This document shows positions 12,622 to 23,417 of a stretch of DNA of 64,000 nucleotides, one piece after another. A program made the position numbers and the translations under genes. This DNA is from Impatiens glandulifera (taxonomy: Eukaryota; Streptophyta; Magnoliopsida; Ericales; Balsaminaceae). Location: the NCBI RefSeq assembly GCF_907164915.1, contig NC_061868.1, positions 45,383,689 through 45,447,688 on the forward strand. The letters run 5' to 3'. Numbering within the stretch: position 1 is the first letter of the stretch; each line of letters opens with the position of its first letter. Under the pieces are notes generated by a model. It ran no database searches and was not told the DNA's origin. It saw only the letters and a program-made list of their open reading frames with translations.

Positions 12622-15600
12622 AAAGTGTGGGTTTTTAGAGTGTTTTGAGTGAGGGATTAAATACCTCATTTTTTTTTTGTGTACTAACGAATGAAATTAC
12701 AATAATATTATAGAAAGAAAGATAAAAACGGGGTAACCAACCACTACTTTAGAAAACACAAGACGCGTTTAAGGAATTACAGATTGAAGGGAAAAAAATT
12801 GTCACATTGATTTGAAATAAAGGCCAGACGTGTAAAGATATGCTTGCCTGAATAAGGGACAGAGCAATTCTGTACAGCATGAGATCAGTACTATTTTCAC
12901 GAACAATTTGCACTTGTTCACCCAGTATCCTGAACAAATCAACCGCAGCAGGTGTATACAGCTTCCCATCTTCAGTTGATTTGGGGGGTTGTGTTTTATC
13001 ATTCTCTAGGATATTCAAGTACCATTTCTGGACAAGGAAAAAGGCAGTGTAAGATATACAATATGTGCAGTTCTGCAAAAGTAGTGTTAACAATGAAGTT
13101 AATACATAGTCATCTTACTCTTGTTGTAGCTTCCATTCGTTCCACATATGCATTCATGAGGGGATCCATTGCACCACTTTCAGAACAAACTTCAGCTAAG
13201 GACTCATCAACCCCTAGACCAACAAGCTGCTCTTGGTATTCAACCACCCAACCAGTCACCTGTTCATTGGTAAATAAACTCAATTAATATGTATGATTCA
13301 AAACTACACAAAGTGGAAAAGAACAATTGCGGCTTCAGAAACTATGCCATCTCAAAACATGAAATATTTTGAAAAGTTCATGTTTAATAAGGTGAAATAG
13401 AGAGATGGAAACATAGTCCTATGTTTCTAGGGTGGTTAGACATAATTCAATACATGACTGAACCTATATATGGAGCAAAATTCTTAATCCTATTATTTAG
13501 AATTGCCTGAGTTACTATGATCCTTCCAAGGTGCCTCCCAACTAAACAGACAGAATATAGAAGCAAGAATAGTTGCATTGATCCTTCCTTTTGATTGGAA
13601 AGTAACCATTTGGCTTCTTATAGACAAACATGATAGGGCAAGGAACATAAAAAAATTATTCGATTAACACTTTGTTTCATGCATGCAGATAAACAAGAAA
13701 ATCAGCTGTATTCATCAACATCAAGTTCACAGGTAATCCAATTGTTAGTATAGCATATAAACATTCCCTCTAAATAAGAAAAAAAATCAAGAGTATTTTG
13801 ATGTGGCGAGATTGCAAAATTGTGTAATACTCACAAACTCATTTGAGTTGAAATAATAATTTTAATATTTTAAAATTGACTTTGTGATGATTAATCATCA
13901 ACTGGATCACATGTTGCAAACAGCACAAAACTAGCCTTAATATCTTCCTTCAAATAGGATATATCTCATATACGAAAAATGTCATGTATAATCATTTAGT
14001 TTCACCTAGTACTGTATTCCCCTTCAGGTCAAGAATAGGTCCCGTACCTTTAGAATTTCTATATTTGTGAGATCATTAGCCCGATCACTAAGCAGTCTAA
14101 GCCACTGGGTGAACCTTTCCGTGTAAAGATTTACCAGGAATTGGAATATCTCGTATCTGAAAGCATGCAAAATAGCAAAGAAAAGACGGGGGGAAATTAA
14201 TTAAACAGTCACTGTGCTATAGTCCATAACAATCAAAATTGTTTCCTTCTTTAAATATCAAAAGAAAACAAATTGAGATGAACTTGTGTAAAAGTGCTTA
14301 AACCTATAACGGACACATGAAGAAAAATGGGACAACAAATTGAAAAAGAATAACACCAGCAGGACATAAGACCATGAAAGATATATGCCAAGCCAAGAGC
14401 TAAAAATCCTTTGAGTGAAAAATAAATGAAAAATACCCACTCTCTGCAACAAATTATTAGTGAAAGTTAACTATATAAGAACTATATAAGAACATAGGTC
14501 TTTTGACTGAGGCATATATAGAAGCTTCTGGCCTTGAATTTTCTTTTTTTTGAAGAAGGCCAATAGTTCATTAAACAAAGAAATAATGCGGCATACAAGT
14601 TTTTTACAAAATGAGGGGTTAGGGGAAAAAGCAAAAACAGAAACAAGTTAGTTGCCAATAAGATAAAAAAAAAAAATCATCCTGTGCAAGTCCATCTTTT
14701 TCCCGGCCTTGCATTTATTAGACAACAGTTTAACAAATCACAATCCTTTTAACTTCCTTAAATTCCAAAAGATATTTGACAAATATTTCTCACAAGGTTG
14801 TATTCAAACTCGCTTAAACGACTTCATTTCATTAAATATATGGACATTTAAAAAAAACAAAGTTGTATTCAAACTAAAATCTCTCATCATGAGAAGAAAA
14901 GCTAATGAATCAGTTAAAGACCAGCACTTAAAGAAATCAAACCTTGGAGGAAAACAAGGAGCAACATAATCATATAAATCCCCAAGCTCTTCTGTCATCT
15001 GAAAGTAAAGAAAGGAAACTAAATCTCATCAAAAACTGTTCGCCAAAGGATGTTATAAAATCCAATTGACATCAATAATAGAAAATAATACCTTGCATGC
15101 ATGAAAACAAAATACAATGTCTATGAAACTAAATTCATATGACGGTCATTCCAGTAGCTACAAGTTTAGTATAGTGAAGAAATTCCTTGGATTGTGATAT
15201 TGAAATCTAGGAAAAACTATTTTCTATCATGGCATTGACATCTTAAATTAATGTAGTTCTCTCATTTTAATAGTGAAATGGACATCGATCACATCCTTCT
15301 CCACTGCGTTCTTGCAAAAGACATGTGGACACTCTTGCAGAGCTTGCTCAACATTCAATGGGATGCGCCCCCCAAACTTTCTAATTTTTGGGAGAAATGG
15401 ATCAGCTGGGGCAAGATCAATAATATTGCGAACGACTGGATGTCCATCCCCCTCATCTGGTGGTGGACGATCTGGAAAGAAAGGAACAGCAGAACCTTCC
15501 AAGAGAGGAGTTATGGCACCGAAATAATTAAAGGTATTATGCTCCATGCGTTTGCCTCTTTTCGGAAGAGGGGATTTTGTACAGGATGATAATTTTTTCA

Positions 15601-18600
15601 TCTTAACGGCATCTAGCCCCTTGTTTTGTCTTTTGCTTTGTTTTGTTTTCTTTCTCCCCTCCCCCATTTGCTTCTAACATTGAACACTTCTTACGCTCTT
15701 TTATCTAATGAAAGTTGACATTTTTCAAAAAAAATAGTGAAATGGACATGAAGCTTAATAGAACTTCTTCCTATATGTACAACAAAGAATATATAAACTC
15801 AAAGCCATAAAATGAAAAGCTATTGGACAAAATAAAGAAATGTTACCTTCCGAGAATCCTCTAGGGCAGCTTTTAGGTCCTCAAATGCAGCCTCAAATAT
15901 ATAGAACAAACATGTTCTTATTAAAGATATTAGATGAATATTATTCTTCAATAAAAGAGAACTTTACTAAGATCAACCTCTGATAACAGTTTATCAAAAC
16001 GCTCTTCAATGGTCATCCTTATTTGATCGTAGCATTTATCCTTGTACCCTTTTCCTTGAACCTTTGCTTTATAGGTAAGATTGCGAGAAGATGCCGATGT
16101 AGCAGTCCCCTTTCTGCATGTCAAAAAATGTCCAATGTATTGAAATTAATGTTTTAGTGAAAGGTGACGAAAGGAATACCATGCTACACTTAAATGATAC
16201 TGGAATAATGGAAGACATCAAACATAAAATGTGTTTAAGTACTTGACATACCTACGGGGATTTGCAATAGCATCAATTGCCCCATCACCCTCAGCCTCTG
16301 CTGCTTCCTCGGCAAGTTGTTCATCATGGATCTCTTGCATTTCAACAACCCTGCAGTTAAATATGAAAAAGAAGATAACTGAATAACCCGGTGAACAATG
16401 TCAGCTGCCCAATGAAACAAGTCTATATTCTGTATTGCAAAAGTTTCAAGAAAGTACACTTGACAAACCTTAGAGCACGAACCAGGGTCTGTGGGCTGCA
16501 AGAAGGTAAAATGATCAGTAAGCCATAAACCATGTAGTCAGAAATGGATGTTCAAAATATCAAAAGTAATGTTGAGTTAAATTTCAAATGATGTAACATT
16601 CAAAATAAAGCGTTTCTTTTTATGAAAAGTTACTCGGCCCTCCCCGACATAGCGCTTCCGTCAGTCTTTTATTGACGAACAGCGGATATGGACCTTTTCA
16701 AAATAAAGCCAAATTACTGAAACACACAAATAGATAAAGCGCCTGAATCCTGAAATACTTTAGAGCTGCCAAACAGGAAATCATTGAAGCCCAAGATGAG
16801 CCAACAAATAAAAGATTATACAATATCTTATTGAATAAGGAAAAAAGATAACCTCATTGACATTGTGCACACTCAGAATATTAGATGGATATTAGACTTA
16901 AATATGCTATCTAGTTTAGATTATAAGAATTTAAGTTGATTTATGTTACTATGTGCTTACCTTTATGTAGCATGTAAATATAAGCATTGTCATACAAAAT
17001 GTAACCCGAGTCTACATAACCAAAAAGAAAATTTGTGTTTCTATATTGTAGTTGTTCTGTTTTCCTTTCTCATCCTTGGTTCTGCTGCAGCAGGCTGCCA
17101 TTTATGTTCATGGAAATTCACTCATATTTATTCCTTTTTTTGCTCAATTAATGTATATACCACATATTCCTTATTTAAAACATCAGCTCATACATTTGAT
17201 TCTTTGAATAATATTATCACTTTCACACTAAAAAGCTCAAAATTCTAATAATATTATCATACTTTCACACTAAAAAGCTCAAGATTCTGATACGAAAGGA
17301 ATTGAGAATTAGGGCTGTAAGTCCTAGAATAAGCTGGCGGGTATAATCGTCGGCAATTATTTTATAAATAAACTGTTTTAACAGTAAGCATTTTATATTT
17401 TAGTAGTTAAATAAAAGGTGGGAAAAGAAGTTGGGTTGGACAGCTGTAATTGATTTTGGCGGGAAAACTTGGAGGGAAAAAAGTTGGGTTGGACAGCTAT
17501 AATTGGTTTTGGCGGGAAAACTTAGAGGGAAAAGAAGTTACAGCAATTGAATAATTAAGAAGGCAGCAATAGAATGGAAGGCATTCAACCAATATTTCAA
17601 TCTAAGGTTAGTCATAACTTTCTCTCCTCAATTCAATCACAATTCTCTTCTTATCTCTTCTCATCCCATCCAATCTCAAGCTCTTACTAAGGTACTGTCC
17701 TGCCCTAGATCTAAACATTACTGAATCCTAATTCATAGTTTATCAGATTCTACATCAGCTCATATAAGTATTGCAATGAATCAGGTTCATCGTGACGGAA
17801 CTAATAACATTGAAATTGATCGTCACTTCATTTATCAGAGCACAATAAATGATTTATTAGGTCATGCAATCAGGTGACTGACGTACTCATCAAAACTCTT
17901 CTCAATTAAAATTTTGAAGGACTATGTGGCAAGTTGGGCACTTTCAACAGCTACTACCCTACTTGAGGACGAGTGTAGTTATTCAGCCTTCCCTCTCTCC
18001 TCGGTTCTGCCGCACCAGGCTGCCTCATCCCAAGGTGCAGGCTGCTATTTATGCTCACTGAAACTCACTCATATCATTGAAACTCACTCATTTATTCCTT
18101 TTTTGCTCTCATTGTATTATGAATATTACATATTCCTTATGTAAAAAATCAGTTCATACATTTGAATGATATTATCATATTTTCACTCTCAAAAGCTCAA
18201 GATTGTACATATATGATATTAGAGTTCCATTTTTTTTTTCTTTTCCAACTCACTCTACCAATGGCTATCATCAGGTCGAGGCCTCTCTTACACATTTTTT
18301 GTCTTTTATTTAAATGTACATGAAAGCTCCAACCCATGGCATTGTGGTCATGAGCCTTGCACTCTACCACACTGAGCTAAACAAGCTTTTTTTCTTACAC
18401 ATTTCCCTTTTTCATTTATTCTATCAACAACAGATTTTTATGTGCTTTGTCTTCCATCCCATTCTTAACATGTTCAAGTGACCAAGCTGGACAGCACACC
18501 TTGGTATCACATAAAGAATACCATGTTAGGCACTCTCTATCTTCTTTTCTTGTTGACCTAATCCTTATGATAAAAGTCCTACAGTTGTAACCAATGTCCC

Positions 18601-20683
18601 TGTTCTTTTATGTGAGACAAATCAAACAGACCATGAATACTGGCCATGAATACTGGCCGAGACACCCTGGTAATAAAATAATATATAATAAAATAGATCA
18701 TGAATACTACTGCTTCAAGCAATTCAAATAAACAAAAATGAAGAGCGAAAGGAAGCTGTCACCAAACCTTTCTTTGGAAAGTTTGTAGAAGTTGGAAAGA
18801 TGGCCCCATAACTTCTTCTCGAATGTCTCCCAAGTGCGATCCACGTCTTCAAAATATAGACTGAACATATTTATCAATCACAAGATAAGTGTTCATGTGA
18901 CTCAATCATCCATGAGTTGAATTAGTAAATTGCTAATGTTGTCAACATAAATTAAATAGAAGAATGTTATTAAAACAATAAACAGGAGAAAAAAATACAA
19001 GCATGTCTTTTATATCAGAAAAAGTGACATGTTTCACAAGTTACCATCCTGATAAAATGCACTTAATTGAAAATATATTTTCTTATTTCACTATGTTTTA
19101 GTATTCATAAAGACAAGCATGTAGTTTTTAGCAGATGGAAGGGCATTCAAGTTAGGCTTCTCAGAGTTCTTGGATCAACATCAATGATACGCTCCTTGAG
19201 AGCGTATCATATTTTAAGAATAACACTAGTTGAATGATCAACTGAAACATAACCATGATAAAAATACTGACCTCAGCCTGCCAACCTCCTCTTCGTGAGA
19301 AGATACAGCTGCTAGGGCAAATCTCCTCTTACCATCAAGGGCTGTTAACCTCTATGAGAAGTTAATGATATAAATAGGTGACACCATTTAATAATAAATT
19401 AATAATTTATGAGTACAATAATAGTGTTGCAGACCCTAAATTGACAAATAAGAATATTTCTACCTCATATGTATTAATAAGTTCCTTATCATCACTCAAA
19501 GAGTCTCGTGCTGCAGATGCTTCAACAGAAATTGACATCATTCCTTCAACATCCTAAATACAAGCAAAATGGTAGACTATCAACAAAAGGCACATGAAAC
19601 AAGAATAATTTGAAGTGCATAAATGTTAAGAAATCTTTGAAAAAGCTAGAAATTAACAATATAGAACTGGTCTTAAAAACTCATGCGAAGGTAGGCGGGA
19701 AATAGTGTCACCTTAAGTGTAGTGTTCAAATTATTTCTTGCATTGCTGAGGAGCTTTATCTGATCATGATTTTCAATCAACGTTTGACATTCTTGACACA
19801 GTCTGGTTAGAACACAACATTCAGTTGAACTCAAGCAAGGTATATCATTGTGAATGGAAGCCAAAACGAACTACCAGAAAAGCAGCTAATGCATTATTAT
19901 CACTGACCAAGAGCACTTTGTAAGACATACTTTTCAATAGAAATAAAGTTTTCACGCAGTTGAGTTATAGTCTTCTGTGATATTGAAAGAGATTCAAGCC
20001 CAGATTGTGCCAGTTCAACCTGCAATCACCAGCACATAGTTTTAAAAAAAAAAACTATGACTAAAAAAAAACTCTGACTAAACAAGAACTAGGTACCTGT
20101 TCAGCAACCATAGTACTGAGTTGTGCATCATTTGCCTGAAATGCAAACGTATAATAATAAGCATGCTGAAGGCAGATAAAAAAATTCTTGCATGTCAATT
20201 TTAGTGAACTTCTTTTCAGAAAATACACAAGCTGCTTCAATAACATCTAAGTTTTCCCCATATTTGTTAATTTCCCTATTTCACTTCACTAATGATATCC
20301 AAATACTCTTGATTTTTAAGTAATGAAATTCCTCCACCAAATGTCAAGTATATATTATTAAGCATAATGTTTGTTACTGGATGTGAGCAAATATCAGTGA
20401 ACTTATTCCCTATCAAATTGATTTAATTTTTCCAATGCATTACCACCGAGATCAACATATTAATTCTTCAATTTTCTTCTGCAATGGCTACGAAATTTCA
20501 TTTAACGATTTCCAGTCTGAATAACAGATCGAGGAATTAACGGAAACAGGAAACCTGCTGACGAGCAATGTAATCGGCCTTGATGGAAGCGATGGACTGC
20601 AGCAGTTCAGGAAGGGGCAGCAATTTCGCGACCTCCCGCACCGACGCCTCCTTGGCTTCGATGCCGAGATCTTCGACCATCAT
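10107..20683 (-). CDS. SEC6: Exocyst complex component SEC6, copy 1
   Basis: Exocyst subunit SEC6 (EXOC3), part of the octameric complex that tethers secretory vesicles at the plasma membrane. About 25 short exons run from ATG at 20683 ([20 protein letters not shown]; first exon 20555-20683, second 20097-20135) to TAG at 10107-10109 after [10 protein letters not shown]. Other landmarks: [20 protein letters not shown] (near 19780), [20 protein letters not shown] (16260-16352), [19 protein letters not shown] (14943-14998), [16 protein letters not shown] (near 13020), [18 protein letters not shown] (near 11480), [13 protein letters not shown] (near 11100). All exons I read join in frame without stops, giving roughly 755 residues, normal for the family. 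An upstream in-frame ATG at 20773 exists, but the conserved start is MMVEDLG. Introns contain a LINE fragment, a copia remnant, a SINE and smaller insertions absent from copy 2. Nearly all the protein matches copy 2 at 25829-36599. Confidence 0.95.
12580..12619. repeat. (TA)n microsatellite in SEC6 copy 1 intron
   Basis: Uninterrupted AT dinucleotides between the exons for KWYLNILEN and VMVDFQAAE. The matching intron of copy 2 has no such tract. Confidence 0.9.
14535..14710. mobile_element. Short insertion (about 170 bp) in SEC6 copy 1 intron
   Basis: Copy 2 reads continuously CTGACCTTGCATTTATTATA (near 31615). Copy 1 has TGGCCTTGAATTTTC, then about 170 bp, then CGGCCTTGCATTTATTAG. The repeated GGCCTTG could be a short target duplication. 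The insert has a T-run on its left, as a reverse-oriented retroposon would. Family not recognised. Confidence 0.55.
15286..15734 (+). mobile_element. 5'-truncated LINE (non-LTR retrotransposon) 3' end
   Basis: A plus-strand frame from the left junction encodes [13 protein letters not shown] and later [14 protein letters not shown], the zinc-binding and C-terminal region that follows reverse transcriptase in plant LINE ORF2 proteins. The frame stops near 15589, followed by about 145 bp of UTR and an A-run ending at 15734. The insert is flanked by an exact 15-bp target duplication, TAGTGAAATGGACAT, at 15271-15285 and 15735-15749. SEC6 copy 2 has the empty site near 32123. It lies in the intron between the [15 protein letters not shown] and MTEELGDLY exons, opposite to SEC6. 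A 449-bp dead fragment. Confidence 0.92.
16601..16698. mobile_element. 98-bp insertion of unknown family in SEC6 copy 1 intron
   Basis: CAAAATAAAGC occurs at 16601-16611 and again at 16699-16709. Copy 2 (near 33045) has this word once and nothing in between. The insert includes CGGCCCTCCCCGACATAGCG and an imperfect inverted repeat CGTCA...TGACG. An 11-13 bp duplication fits target-primed retroposition, but no A-tail or tRNA promoter is clear. Confidence 0.6.
17047..18209 (+). mobile_element. Deleted Ty1-copia element in SEC6 copy 1 intron
   Basis: Begins TGTAGTTG and ends GATTGTACA, with 5-bp target duplication TATAT at 17042-17046 and 18210-18214. Copy 2 has the unoccupied site (TCTATATGATACTAGAG, near 33380). 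The two ends are related LTR copies (about 17047-17288 and 17975-18209), sharing GCAGGCTGC, ACATATTCCTTAT and AAAAGCTCAAGATT. Just before the right LTR, about 17760-17960 encodes a decayed copia RNase H end with [11 protein letters not shown], matching the usual KHIEIDxHFIR. Most of gag-pol is gone. About 17301-17755 (TGAGAATTAG...TCTACATCA) is unrelated and looks like another LTR left by nested insertion, though without a visible target duplication. Confidence 0.85.
17301..17755. mobile_element. Possible nested LTR remnant
   Basis: Starts TGAGAATTAGGGC and ends GATTCTACATCA, as LTRs do, inside the copia remnant. It contains a near-duplicated stretch, AAGTTGGGTTGGACAGCT, at about 17429 and 17480, each followed by TTTTGGCGGGAAAAC. 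Flanking pentamers differ (GGAAT, GCTCA), so a simple insertion is not proved. Confidence 0.45.
18298..18392 (-). mobile_element. tRNA-derived SINE, minus orientation
   Basis: On the minus strand the head reads TTTAGCTCAGTGTGGTAGAG, an excellent RNA polymerase III A box, followed by a CAT anticodon-like loop and a degenerate B box (GGGTTGGAGC). It ends in a short A-rich tail (plus-strand T-run at the left). A 12-bp target duplication, TCTTACACATTT, lies at 18286-18297 and 18393-18404. Copy 2 has a single TCTTACACAGTTT near 33450. Too short and degraded to be a working tRNA gene. Confidence 0.85.
19184..19210. repeat. Perfect 11-bp-stem hairpin in SEC6 copy 1 intron
   Basis: ATGATACGCTC, a 5-nt loop, then GAGCGTATCAT. 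Absent at the matching place of copy 2 (near 34920). Too small to call as a microRNA precursor. Confidence 0.8.
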
Positions 20684-20699
20684 CATGGTACAAGAATTA

Positions 20700-21928
20700 T
20701 AGCGAATTTCAGCTTCTCTTGATGAACGGAGCAACGATCGAAGATTCAGAATTTCATTTTTCTGTCCATACAAAGAGGGAAGATGTTTTCCTTTTCTTTT
20801 CTTTTCTTTTGTTTTCCTTTTTGTGTTTTTTAACTGTTAATAAAAAAAATTATATTTTTTATTGTGCATATATATATTTATATATATATATATATATTAT
20901 TCTGATTCAAAGCTTGTTACATGATATTACTATATACGATTTATAATAATTGTTACGCCCATCTATTCAATATTTTGGTGGGTCTGTAATTTTTATAATA
21001 CCATATGCCTTGTCAACCTACCACCAACAGTTTTAGTAAGAAAAAAATTATATTTACCGTTATAAAAATTTAATTATATTTTAATTTAATTTTCAAAAAT
21101 TAAGTTTATATAGTTAAATTAAAATCAAATTTAGATAAAAATAAATAAATTATTAAGGCTAGAGACAAAAAAAAATATATAAATGTAGAGTGAACTCAAA
21201 TTTAGAAAAAAAAAATACTAAAATTGTTCATTTGTTGATAACATTTGATTTTATAAAAAAAAAAAAAAAGTTTAGAATGACTTTGTTAATCTATTTTTTT
21301 AATAGAAATAAAAATTTAATTTTATATATATATTTTAATTTATAAATATTATTTCAATATTATATATATTGATATATTAAAATTTTGAAAATCTAGTTCT
21401 ATTATATATCAAATAAAAATAATTAATATTTTAAAAATTACAATATAAAGAAAGCATAACTTAATTTTCTTACCTAAACTTTCATACACAATCAAACAAA
21501 ATTAATAAAAAAAAAATTAAGACCTAAATAAACGGAAAGGCCAAATAGTTAAATCTTATTTTAAAACTATATTATTGTTTATCCAATAAACAACCTATTA
21601 AAATATGATAAATGATTGAAAGAGGGAATTTGAGGGAGATAATTTGAAAGAGGGAATGATTTGACACAATTTGATTAGCCAAAAAAAATAACATAATTTC
21701 TCTCTTAGTGATACATTATTTCTTTCCTCATTCCCTCTCTATTGCTCTTCTTAAAATATATATTTATTTATTTTTCTAAAAAATAGTTTATCATTGTATA
21801 GTAAATTTTTTACTTAAAAAAAAAGTTCATCAAAAATGAAAATCATGATAATCAAAATTTTCAAATAATCCAAAATTGTATTACCCTGCTGTTTGTCTAC
21901 AAGAAGTGAGTCGAAATGAGTCGGTCAG
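20700..21928. other. Intergenic between SEC6 copy 1 and ATPD
   Basis: Promoter side of SEC6 copy 1 and 3' side of ATPD. Mostly A/T low complexity, with a TA-rich stretch at 20867-20896. A possible MITE relative is at 21612-21752. Confidence 0.5.
21612..21752. mobile_element. Possible MITE related to the GAGGGAAT family
   Basis: Left end has GATTGAAAGAGGGAATTTGA. The right end, reversed, has AGCAATAGAGAGGGAATGAG. The size (about 140 bp) and the GAGGGAAT ends resemble the clearer copies at 44108-44275 and 52935-53085, but the interior differs. Confidence 0.4.
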
Positions 21929-22714
21929 TCATACGGGCAGCTGCATATCTCCAATCTCGAGTTGAGCGGCTAAGTCTTGAAGCTGCTTCTTAACGCTCAT
22001 ATCAATCAGCTTCGATCCAGAATTACCATAGCGGATGGTGAATCCAGCTACTAAAGAAGGTTCAATAATCGTCTTAATTCTCACATTCCTCGCTCCACTC
22101 ATCCTCTGTACTTGCTTTGCGATCTGCGCAAGATGTTGATCCTCCAATTTCACAACAGAAGAAACAATCGCCAGCTCTGTATTCGTCATTTTGTTGTAAA
22201 AAACTCCAAATTCCTTCACAATATCGCTTATTAACTCTATCCGGTTCACGTCGATCAGGATGTTGATGAAGTTCTCTACATGCGTCTGTAGGTTCGATAG
22301 TTTAAAGATTTCATCGACGATTTCACGTTTCTTCTCGAGAATAACGGTTGGATTGATGAAGAATTCGTAGATCTGCGGGTCGGAGAAGATTTTACCGATC
22401 TTTTCTATATCGGCTAATGTCTTATCTAGGGTTCCGTTGGAGTTTGCTACGTCAGCTAGGGCGTTAGCGTACCTTCCTGCGGCGGAGTCAGGCATCCAGG
22501 CGCCGGTTGCATTTACCTTTTCTTGTGACCTGGAGTTTACGGAGAATCTAACTGCTGCTACTGCTACTGCTAGTTTGGGGATTTTGATAGAGATGACGCT
22601 GCCGCCGGGGAATGATAGGTTCTGAGGTCTCTGAAGAAGGAAGGTTGCGTTAATCCGTGAGGAAGATGAAGAGGATGACTGGAAAGTGGGCGGAGTTTGC
22701 TGAAGAGAAGCCAT
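21929..22714 (-). CDS. ATPD: ATP synthase delta subunit, chloroplast precursor
   Basis: Intronless gene of 261 residues. Residues 1 to about 70 form a Ser/Arg-rich plastid transit peptide (MASLQQTPPTFQSSSSSSSR...). The mature part begins near VNATGAWMPDSAAGRYANAL and carries the OSCP/delta signature: FINPTVILEKKREIVDEIF, the NFINILIDVNRIELI segment and the C-terminal VAGFTIRYGNSGSKLIDMSV followed by KKQLQDLAAQLEIGDMQLPV. Delta sits on top of the F1 head and connects it to the peripheral stalk of the CF1CF0 synthase in thylakoids. Start ATG at 22714 is the only one giving a transit peptide; stop at 21929-21931. Length and domain are complete. It lies between the two SEC6 copies, and no second copy of ATPD is present, so the tandem duplication of SEC6 did not keep or include it. 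Confidence 0.97.
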   Translation of the reverse strand: MASLQQTPPTFQSSSSSSSRINATFLLQRPQNLSFPGGSVISIKIPKLAVAVAAVRFSVNSRSQEKVNATGAWMPDSAAGRYANALADVANSNGTLDKTLADIEKIGKIFSDPQIYEFFINPTVILEKKREIVDEIFKLSNLQTHVENFINILIDVNRIELISDIVKEFGVFYNKMTNTELAIVSSVVKLEDQHLAQIAKQVQRMSGARNVRIKTIIEPSLVAGFTIRYGNSGSKLIDMSVKKQLQDLAAQLEIGDMQLPV

Positions 22715-22749
22715 TAGAGAGCAGAGAGGCCGACTGAGTTTCTTTTGGA

Positions 22750-23280
22750 AGACGAAAATGTGAGATTTTGGTCGAGATGGACGGTTAAGATTAGAATTCC
22801 ATATTATATTATATATTAATTTATATTTCTAAAATTATTTAAAATGATATACAATAGTTAATTAATATTTACAAAATTTAATGATATATTTTATTTATTT
22901 ATTTAAGTTTTATTGTCCACTTTGTGAAATAATTTTTTTCAACTTTATTTTTAAACTATTACACATTAGCTATGAATGTTAGAATAAATTTAATTTGAAT
23001 AAATAAATAAAATTTTGTTAAAATAAGTTATAATTCAAATTTGAGAAACACAAATTAATTAAAACTTAGATGATGATAATATTAAATTAATTATCAAGAG
23101 CCTTCAAATTTTGATTATAAAATAAAAGTTATTTATATTTAGAATTAAGTTCTTTATTTATTGTATTATTTGAGAGACTCTAACTATTTTAAATAAAAAT
23201 ATATAAAAAATAATAATTATAAAGTATAAATAACTAAATATATTTAAAACTTAATATGGAACGACCACCTAAGAGAATTT
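22750..23280. other. Intergenic, upstream of ATPD
   Basis: AT-rich, no recognised feature beyond the presumed ATPD promoter close to 22714. Confidence 0.5.
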
Positions 23281-23282
23281 TT

Positions 23283-23417
23283 ATTAAATGTTTGATTTGT
23301 AACAAAATGTTAATAATCATGGTTAGCAAACACATTAAATAAAAACTACATCAACAACATTGGTTAATAGTATTATATCATGTTACATCAACAACATTGG
23401 TTAATAGTATTATATCA
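23283..23417. repeat. Direct repeat flanking the inverted copia pair, left copy
   Basis: Shares AATAATCATGGTTAG, ACAACATTG and TTAATAGTATTA with 25583-25712 in the same order and orientation. Inside it the 37-bp phrase starting TACATCAACAACATTGG is itself duplicated in tandem (about 23348-23421). Confidence 0.75.

Noticed and set aside
15248..15667. 139-residue minus-strand frame across the LINE fragment
   Set aside because: Antisense of the LINE ORF2 end; the plus frame has the diagnostic HILLHC and WWTIWKERN motifs.
16235..16501. 88-residue frame over SEC6 copy 1 exon ([13 protein letters not shown]...)
   Set aside because: Wrong frame running through an intron; the SEC6 frame reads PQTLVRALR and [11 protein letters not shown] there.
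18320..18385. Possible tRNA-Met gene on the minus strand
   Set aside because: Arms do not pair well, B box is degenerate, and the target duplication shows a SINE.
22437..22625. Plus-strand frame inside ATPD
   Set aside because: Antisense shadow of the ATPD transit peptide region.
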